A stretch of DNA of 64,000 nt, taken from Hymenolepis diminuta (Eukaryota > Platyhelminthes > Cestoda > Cyclophyllidea > Hymenolepididae). Numbering within the stretch: the stretch's first letter is position 1; the number at the start of each line of letters is the position of its first letter. The DNA lies in contig CAADRB010000086.1 of assembly GCA_900708905.1 (NCBI GenBank), positions 116,771-180,770 of the forward strand. Reading direction: 5' to 3'. The notes under the pieces were generated by a model. The model saw only the letters and a program-made list of their open reading frames with translations. It had not been told where the DNA came from and did no database searches. Positions 56,115 through 64,000 of this stretch are shown here, piece after piece. Position numbers and translations under genes: made by a program.

Positions 56115-59100
56115 GTAATTTCCAAATATCCCAAAGATCAGGTTTCATGATTTTATTTCTGAATTTCTGGGCTACTTCATATTCAGAGTTTGGCTGATTT
56201 CCTTGAGTGATTGTTCGCGCCTCATTGATTCATCTGTTTCGTCTTGGAACCGTGAGCATCTAGATGAGGCTAGCAAGGATATTTCAAACATAGCAGAGTT
56301 TAATGTTTTGTTTAATTTAAAATATTAGTTAGAAGGTGTTTTAAAAAAACAAAATTTGAAACGGCAGTCAAATCGAATAAAATTAATTTTATTTTAGCAA
56401 ACTTGGATTAATCTAATTTGAAAAAATCTTGAAACAAGTTATAATTGGCAATCTAGATTCACTCGACCTTTATGGAAGACGACTATCATCGGTAAAATCT
56501 TTCCTTGACCTCTTAGAAATGCTTGATCTTGGCGTCTTGTCAAAAAAATCAGACATCTTCGAGATCAGGAAATAAATTTACAAGAGAATTTGCCGAAGTA
56601 ATTTTAAAAATATTTCGGAAGACATCAAAACATTTCCCTTTAAATGGTGAATTTCAGTAGCCTGTAATATTTGGGAATTCCATCAGAAATATAAAGCCTA
56701 GTTTATTAAATCAGGCTTTTTCTCAAATTAAAAAGGGGCAAAATTTAATGATATGTATATGTATTTCTTGACAAAATTGCGGGAAAAAGAAACAGTTATT
56801 AACGTCAATTTCAAGAAATGCTTCAAAACTCGAGCAGGACAAATATTGAAGTGTTATTCAAAAGTCCTACCTTTCTCCAACCTCAGTAAAAGTTCTTCCA
56901 TATAAAACGTTATGTCTGCTTTGAATACGTCGCTGTCACTTGAGTTCTTATCCGTCTGTCTTTGTACTGAAACAGCGTGATCAAATATCCAAAATGCTAC
57001 AATTTTAAATAAGTTATAAAAAGACCGTGGGGCATGAATTGACCTAGAACCTCGGTAGAATTAACAGGATATTTGAAATTTGATACGGTAAAACTTGAAA
57101 CAATAGATTAAACCCATTAAATGAAGGGACAAATTTCCTCCACTGAACTGGAATAGTCTACATTCTCGAATACGCCGATGATATTTTATAATAAACGGGT
57201 GCATTTTGCGTTTCCATAATAGATAAATGAGATGCTAACGAGATTTCTAAAAAAGGGGACGGATTTCTGAAAAGCGATGAAAAAAGCAACTAACAATCTT
57301 TTAGATTCTCAACTCGTAGTCCAAGTTTATGTATATATTTTTCATTTTCATCATCGCCCACCTTGTCTTCCCCCACCATCCGCTGTGGAGTGTCTAAAAG
57401 CACCAAATAAGTGATTCGAAAATGGCATGAAGTGAAGTAGAGTGAGACCCCTTCTAACCAAAATATAACGAAATATGAAACTGCGTGCTTCGTAAATTGT
57501 GCGGTTGACCGCTTGATTCCCACAGCTGATGTTGGAAATACAGCGAGAAAGACCACAGAGGAAGGGAAATTAGGTAACAAGGTGTTCCCACAGCCCACAT
57601 TTCTCCAACTGTTCACACGCCAACTGCCGAGTGAAACCGCAATAGCAAGGGGCACCCACTTAAACACAACTGTTTCTTCAATTGCGCAGAGCTATTGGAG
57701 GTTAATTTGGGAAATTTTATGAAGTACCAATCAGCATTTTTGTTGATGGATTCACATTCATCCTTATGAGATACGTGGAGACATGAATATTATTTTTTAA
57801 ATTTAGATAGCAGCTGAAATTTCATTTTATAGTCAACAAGAGAAGTGGTAAAATGTGGGCTTCTCAAAAGAGCGGCTCTAAAATACCTTCTTCTTACTCA
57901 AGTCAAGTGGCTTGGCCTTGGGAGCTTTTATTAACCTAGAGAATGTATTATAGTGTTAGGCAGACTTCCCCCTATTTTTTATGGATGCTACTAACCGACT
58001 GCTGCAACGCTGCAGGTTCTCCTCGAAATTCAATTAAATCCCTTAGTGTATTTGTGCCAGAAGTGTGAATAATTCAAATAAATTATTCTGGTAATGTAAT
58101 AATAAAAATAACTTTTATTCATTTATAATTTTCAAACGCATTTTTGAATCTTAAAATTAACACTGCTTATATGACACTACTTATATATCTTCTTGTTTCA
58201 ATGGCATTACCCCCATTTAGCTAATGTTATCTTCTTCGTTTCTCGTTCATGCAATACTTGAAAATCTACGTTTAATCTATGTCACTTGACGTCGAAAGGC
58301 GTTTTCTATGGTTTCGTCGACACACAAACCATCACGATTTACTGATCTGCAATCTAAACCAGTTAAAGGCTGAGAGGAAGCTGAAAAACTCCATATAAAT
58401 ATTTCTTAATTATACTTTGTTCAAAAATCACCTTGCGAGCCACTGCAAATTTTGATCTCTTATAAGCAAATTCAGCTTATATGAATATAATAGTCATATT
58501 TTACCCTCCATATGGCGAAATCGCAGATGCAGTATAGCGATTATCAATTTTACTCGAATCCCTTGCGGCGTCTCTGCTTTTTTCTGTATAATTCCACACG
58601 TATCCACTCTAAGGCAATGTAAACCCTTGGTTTTGCTCTCTCTCTCTCTTTCTTCGTCTGACTCCTTCTCTCGCTTTTTCTTCTCTCTCTATATCTAACT
58701 CACTCGCATTTTAATCGTTGCTGTCCAATACAATCTTGTTGATTCTCGACTCTTGATCTGGGGAGCTATTATTAATATCAGTCTTAGTAATAGTCTCCTC
58801 ACATTCATCACCAAATTCGACTGATTTTGCAAATATCTTCGTGATTTTCTAGGTCGAGAATCAATACTTCTGAAAGAATAATTAGAGTTTCTTGGCCTAA
58901 TTGCTGTCACAATTTGCACATCTATGTTTTCCTTCCCAAATACTGAACTCTATTCTCTTCCAAAAATGCTTCATTCCTTATCTGATCGTTGAACCTCTTG
59001 TACAGAGATCCGTGTCCTGATCCGGTTTGCTAGTTATAAATCTTAATAGCTTCTGTGTGACTTCCATCGAATTATTACTATCCATGTCAGTAGTAAAATA

Positions 59101-60175
59101 ATTCAGTAAGGAATGAAACAGGGATTGATTGATGAAGTCGTAATATCCGGAGAATTATATTATTTGAATCCTGCAATCGTTATCCTAAATAGTAGACTTC
59201 ACCTTGTAATATCATAATATTCAGAAATTCAATTTTCATATTTGAATCCCTGGATAACTGATTGAATTCACGTCTAAGATATTCAGAGCTTACTGACTGG
59301 CTATTTTAATCGAATGGTGGGACATGATAATTTGAAAGGTCATCAAAAACACTTTTAACATGTCAGAACTCTCTCCAACGTAAGTATCCAGTAACCGAGT
59401 TTTTCCAAATTGTGTCCATATAATGTGCCAAGCCCGATACGATTTTAGTTTAGTCCATTTTTCATCTTACATTAAGAATTTTCAAATTTTATTTAGTTAA
59501 AATCATAATTTGGCAAATCTGATGGATTTTGCAGGTGTTGACATGATTCCCAACTTAAAACTGAGACTTTTGACAGGAGATCTCTTCACATGACAACTGA
59601 CCCCGGAATCTAGGTCAAGTCTTGTATGATTTGGCAATAGATCCTCACTCTCTGGCTTATGTAAATATCACCTAGCCAAGAAACGAGCAATTTTTTTAAA
59701 ATTTCCCAGTCAGACAAGGTCATTTGCGGGTCCTGCATAAATATTATGAGGGTTATAATGAATAATTTGGACTGCGTTTTTTAAGAAAATGGAAAGTTTC
59801 ATGGAATTAAGTGTATGAAGATGGGAATTTGGAAATTGTACAGAAAGCCGATTAAGTTTACTCGGATGGAAAATACATTCAGGGAAATATACGTAGAATT
59901 AGATGCCGCAAATTTTATTTGAGCAAATCAAAATGTTGAGACAGCAAGAATTAATTATTGTATTAATACATTAATTCAAGGAAAGAAATCCTTTTTGTAA
60001 ATAGTCTTTCATTTTAATTTCATTTCTTATCCACGGCAAAATGAGACAATATCATAAATACATTACATAATGTGTAATGTCTTACGGAACACCTCTGGTT
60101 ACTGTGGTTGAGACATTAGTCCGGTTTCTCCCATTAGGCAGAGCGAGGGCACTCTTTAGAAACTCCAACTCAACT
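56115..60175. other. Gene-free stretch
   Basis: A CT-rich simple stretch lies at about 58635-58690. At about 59245-59330 a decayed family A piece ('tttgaatccctggata...cttactgactggc') may be present. The long antiparallel frames at 57290-57667 (-) and 57513-57722 (+) overlap each other in a less AT-rich block, have no family signature and are not called as genes. Confidence 0.4.
58635..58690. repeat. CT-rich simple sequence
   Basis: A (CT)n-type stretch ('gctctctctctctctttc') followed by further pyrimidine-rich DNA. Confidence 0.8.
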
Positions 60176-60179
60176 ATTT

Positions 60180-60245
60180 CTCTTGTTAAACAGGAGTGGT
60201 TGGCCATCGATCTTGTGACCTATTTCTGATCAGATGGCATTAAAC
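60180..60245 (-). repeat. Fragment of SINE family B
   Basis: The reverse complement 'gatcagaaataggtcacaagatcgatggccaacca' matches 'gtcagaaatcacaagatcagtg' at about 23270-23288 and 'gaccacgagatcgatgctcattgg' at about 49655-49678. Only this part is preserved. Confidence 0.5.
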
Positions 60246-60284
60246 ATGAATTTGTGAAGATTTAAGTTCTCCCAATATCATCCT

Positions 60285-60600
60285 TTCTGTTATGTTAAAA
60301 TTGTACGCTGCTGATTACTGCTGCTGATTAATTCTGTCTTCTCAATTACTATTAAAAATGAAGTAAAGTTTCAAGACCGACTCTTCTTGATTAAAGAATG
60401 GTCAATAAACACTGAATATTATAGCCGAAGAATACTGTGATCCAATGGACGAATCTTGATCGTTTACTTTTGAAGCGTGAGCCATCCAAATAGGAAAATC
60501 AGGTGAAGTAAGAAACTTCAGTACCTTAGTGTTGCTCTCGGCATCTTTTTGATCTCCTCCCCTTCATCATTTATCGAACCTTCTATAAACTGATTCCTGT
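60285..60600 (-). repeat. SINE-like repeat, family A
   Basis: Minus-orientation copy: 'cgactcttcttgattaaagaatggtcaataaacactgaat' parallels 'tgacccttcttgattagaaaatctggttaatgagcgctgaac' at about 25541-25581. The downstream block 'gctctcggcatctttttgatctcctccccttcatcattt' parallels about 25714-25751. This second block shows that the family extends beyond its B-box end. Confidence 0.65.
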
Positions 60601-61199
60601 TGCTTCCATATGTAAAAATTTGACACTTTTTTTGTATTACTGTGAGTAATAGAAATAATATTAATAATTCCAACCATTTTCTCTTCGTGAATAAAACCTG
60701 GATTAATAGGAGTAGAAATGATTTTTTAATGATGAAATATAGCGCCGAATGTTCAGTTCCTAGTATTCCCTGCTATTTGACAAATAGAACTGCATTATTA
60801 GCACTTCTTTCCTATATGCAAATATATATAAGTTTAAATTAAAAAAGTTTTGTTTTGTTCATAACAAACTCGGAAATGACTTTAAAACAAGCCAGATATT
60901 ATTATATGCGTCCCTCTTGCGTAGGTACCTGGTCATTGTTTCTGGCTAAGAAGGATTAACTTTCTTCGTGACTCAACTATCAAAGCCATCAGCATCATAC
61001 TTGTATAGATTGCTAGAAAACGAGAGTTTGAACAAATATTCACACCGAGAAAAAACGTAAAAATTGTGAAATGGCAGATTCAAATCTTCCCATATAGATG
61101 TTCTATTTATCTACCTCCTTCAGATAAGCGATTTTCAGGTCTTTTGAGAGGTTGAACACCGTGAATAGACAATTAGCATTTTAGAGTATTCTCTACCCT

Positions 61200-61740
61200 A
61201 TTTTCCAGCTCCTGACCTATTCTATCAAGCACGGTCGATCATAGAATTTGCGGAGGATGTGCAACTAATTCGACTACAAACGGACAAATTGAAGACTACT
61301 CCACCAAGGAAAGAGAATTCTAGAATCCTACAATAATGTTAAGAGTAAAAGCAAGCATTGAATTTGGTTAGCTAAAATTCAGCACCCTCCTTGAATCAAT
61401 ATTTATACATGTATCAATAGGTCTTTGTTAAGCAACTCAAAATAAATAAAGTATGCTGTTTAAGGCATTCGGAGCAAAAATCGCCAACCAAGGAACTTGG
61501 AAAGAAAAAGTTCAACAACAAAGGGGAGGAAGAAATGATAGAAATGTTTAACTATGTTCTCCTGAACATCCGAATGACTGCAAATCGAATGACTGGTGGG
61601 AAATCTGCAATGGAATTACAAATGACACAAATAATCAGGCCAAACCTAAGTGAATTACTTGGATGTACCCCCAAAGAAGGAAGAGCTCACGAGCAAAGAA
61701 AGCTGGAACAACAATAGGACTTCAAACGAACACGAAGACG
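61200..61740 (+). pseudogene. Integrase relic of an LTR retrotransposon
   Basis: About 61257-61300 reads NSTTNGQIEDYSTKE, corresponding to the integrase 'P-x-x-N-G-Q-x-E-R' motif near the catalytic Glu. The open frame at 61535-61717 gives a YVLLNIRMTANRMTGGKSAMEL stretch (61553-61618), the conserved 'Y-R-x-T-P-H...T-G-x-S-P-x-E-L' block that follows the catalytic core in Gypsy-type pol, and then AHEQRKLEQQ, a common charged tail. A frameshift or gap separates the two parts and no reverse transcriptase lies upstream, so this is a dead fragment. It is on the + strand, opposite to the gag relics at 29, 41 and 47 kb, so it is not simply the far end of one of them. Confidence 0.65.
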
Positions 61741-61744
61741 AAGA

Positions 61745-64000
61745 CTCGGTTTAAAATCATCATATTATTACTATTATTATTATGAGAAAAAGTTTCATTA
61801 AATATCTCCCATAAGAAAATAACAATTATATTATTTGTGTCTGCGGTATTTTCCCATGAACTTTGCTGATTTGTTTGCATATTTCAAGGTCATTCTTAAA
61901 CTTTCCTTTACACTTTTATCGATTTTGCATTTTTTTTTGCTCATTTTCATCTTTGTCTTGAACTGGGATACCGGAAATTTCAATTTTGCGTTCATCATTG
62001 TTATCCAATTACATATTCAGCAAAGATATTTTGTCCTTTGTTTTAGTTTTCTAATATGATCAGCCAGATGCAGCTTATTTAGATGATAACGGCCTAGATT
62101 TCTAAAATTTCACCAAAAGCAGAGCACTTAACATTACACAAGAATTCTTCTCTTTCCCTACAAAAAATACATGACGGGGCATATTTAATATCGTGGGATA
62201 AAACGGGGAAATGTGCCTCATTCACATACACCGGACAAGGGTGTATATTATGGTGGGTAATGCCTGATGTTAATTATGCTCTTCTTCAATAATAACACGC
62301 ACATATCTGACGCTCACTTTTGACCGCTCTCGCGTTTATGTTCGTACTTTCAATGTTAACTTACTGCGCGCATAATCATAAATTCAGTCCTATTTTCTTC
62401 TCCATCTTCTTAGAATCCACCGAAAAATATCGGAAAATTTTGCAAAATTTTGAAAAAAAAAGAAGTTGAAGCCTTAATAAGGTACAAATAATATGGAAAT
62501 TAAAAACTCAATAAAGTCCTTTTTGGATCAGTATTGGCCAGAGAGTTTTTATCGATCTATTTGTACTAATTGTGTAATCTAATTTAAATAAAAAAATAAT
62601 AAACTTGCAGATTTTGAATGAAATGAGAGAGTGATTAAAGATAAAGCATCAGAATATATTGTTATCATATCAAAAGACATTCGGTATATAGTTTGATGCT
62701 ATTTCACTAGAAGCTTATCCTAAAGCTTGGAAATGATTTTCACAAATTTTCATCATTCGAAAAGGTCGAGGTAGACCATTACTTTTACTAGAAAATTGTT
62801 AAAAATGATAAATTTGCAATAAAAATGAAATGCATTTATATTTGTAAGACCAAGTAGAGGACAGCCGAGCATCCTCAACATCTCCATCCATTCTCAAAAT
62901 AGGAACATGCAGTTTTATTGGATCCAGCTCTTCTGCTAATATAATAATTAATAAAAGATTAAAATATATCGTTCCCCCTTAGGGTATCGGCCGAAATCCA
63001 TTAAGTTTCGGGAATAAAAGCATCTACTGGAAAGAAAAAAATGTTTAAGATATTATTGAAACGGAAGTTTTTCTCTCGAATGTCATGATCCTGTTTAAAC
63101 AATATTTGTTTCCAGACATCCTTCTGACTTTCACCTTCAATGCATATAAGTAATTTCCTCATAAGTAATCGTAGGAAGTTCAAGAACAAGAAAAATTACA
63201 AATGAAAATCTAGACCTACGAATGGATTTCGTTAATTACATTAAATTTCAAATAAAGAAATGAAGTACTCTTAGAAGGGTGGATTTTTCAAAAAATCTTT
63301 GATTTTCTCATTTATTAAAAAGAACAGTTGCCCACTTAAACAACTACTGCATCGCAGAGATCATTATCAATTCACTTCAGTAAACCGGAGGGGAAGAATA
63401 CCATATAAATAGATTCCAGGCTGACTATTGAGATGAAATATATTTAAAATTACTCGAGTCCAGATAAACGGAAACGACTTTTAACCCAGCGAAGACTACA
63501 AATGCTTTATTAATAGAATATAACCGTTTATGTTTATCTTAGATATAGCAATTAGATTAGGCGTCTAGTTAACCAAAACCAAAATTGCGAGAGTGCTTTT
63601 TTCCCTAGTGCAGTTATGGAAGAATAATAATTTAATTATTTAGTTCCCGAGGAACGAATTCCGCTCGTAGAATTTTGCAACTTCTTCTCAGGACTGCAAA
63701 CTTATTTGATTCCGCTTTCCAGGAAAGTGTGAGCGCCACGTTGACACATGAAGAGGCTTGCCAATAAAATATAGAAACCGAGGAGGTGCCATTTGGACTT
63801 TTATGTAGGAACATTAGCCGCATGCCGCGTTTGGATGGAAGCTTATCCGTTGTCTAGACATTAGGCATATGATTATATTTCAAGCAGATGTTAACAAGCG
63901 TAATTCGTTAAAGCGTTTATTGCCTGCCAGATCTGCTATAAAGACTCCTTCAAAGGAATCATTTTCCGGTGATTATTTTAACGCTTAAATGTGAGTTAAG
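61745..64000. other. Gene-free stretch to the window end
   Basis: AT-rich. Short frames at 61835-62059 (+), 63001-63189 (-) and 63632-63823 (-) are unrecognised. No repeats matching families A or B were seen. Exons of a neighbouring gene could be present but are not supported. Confidence 0.35.

Noticed and set aside
57290..57667. 125-codon frame on the - strand
   Set aside because: Longest unassigned frame, but no family signature or splice context. Kept only as a compositional oddity in the findings.

Overview
The window is eukaryotic, AT-rich, invertebrate nuclear DNA. Spliceosomal gene structure is plain: 25 exons joined through GT...AG introns with matching phases. Several introns are only 33-38 bases long. 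The decayed retrotransposons resemble the Gypsy/CsRn1-type elements of flatworms. Together these suggest a platyhelminth, most likely a parasitic one (fluke, tapeworm or monogenean). The exact group cannot be fixed from the sequence alone.

Only one protein-coding gene could be reconstructed. It lies on the + strand from about 2861 to 26245 and is an SNX14-type sorting nexin (Snazarus in Drosophila). It carries, in order, a two-pass N-terminal membrane anchor, a PXA domain, an RGS-like domain, a PX domain and a C-terminal nexin domain, about 1250 residues in all (human SNX14 is about 946). The extra length lies in a Ser/Pro insert inside PXA, a His/Cys-rich insert inside the RGS region, a long Ser-rich linker and loops around PX. 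The first introns are tiny (36, 33, 36, 75, 38 and 81 bases) and the later ones run to 2.5 kb. The initiating ATG was not found. By family knowledge the protein tethers the ER to lipid droplets or other membranes and acts in lipid homeostasis.

Layout: 1-2860 is upstream non-coding DNA with one dispersed repeat. 2861-26245 is the SNX14-like gene, whose introns hold a non-LTR reverse-transcriptase relic (about 14.2-14.6 kb), a tRNA-like SINE (23.2 kb), a G-quadruplex motif (23.5 kb) and an inverted pair of a second SINE-like repeat (25.4-26.0 kb). From 26.2 to 64 kb no host gene is recognisable. That region holds a decayed mariner-type transposase (27.0-28.0 kb), three broken gag or gag-protease relics of one kind of LTR retrotransposon on the - strand (28.6-29.9, 40.7-41.8 and 47.3-48.0 kb), an integrase relic on the + strand (61.2-61.7 kb), a possible LTR end (35.0-35.3 kb), further SINE-like copies, and long AT-rich stretches without visible structure.

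Limits: exon borders come from splice consensus, phase agreement and recalled family similarity, with no alignment run. Short-exon genes on either strand in the 26-64 kb part could have been missed.
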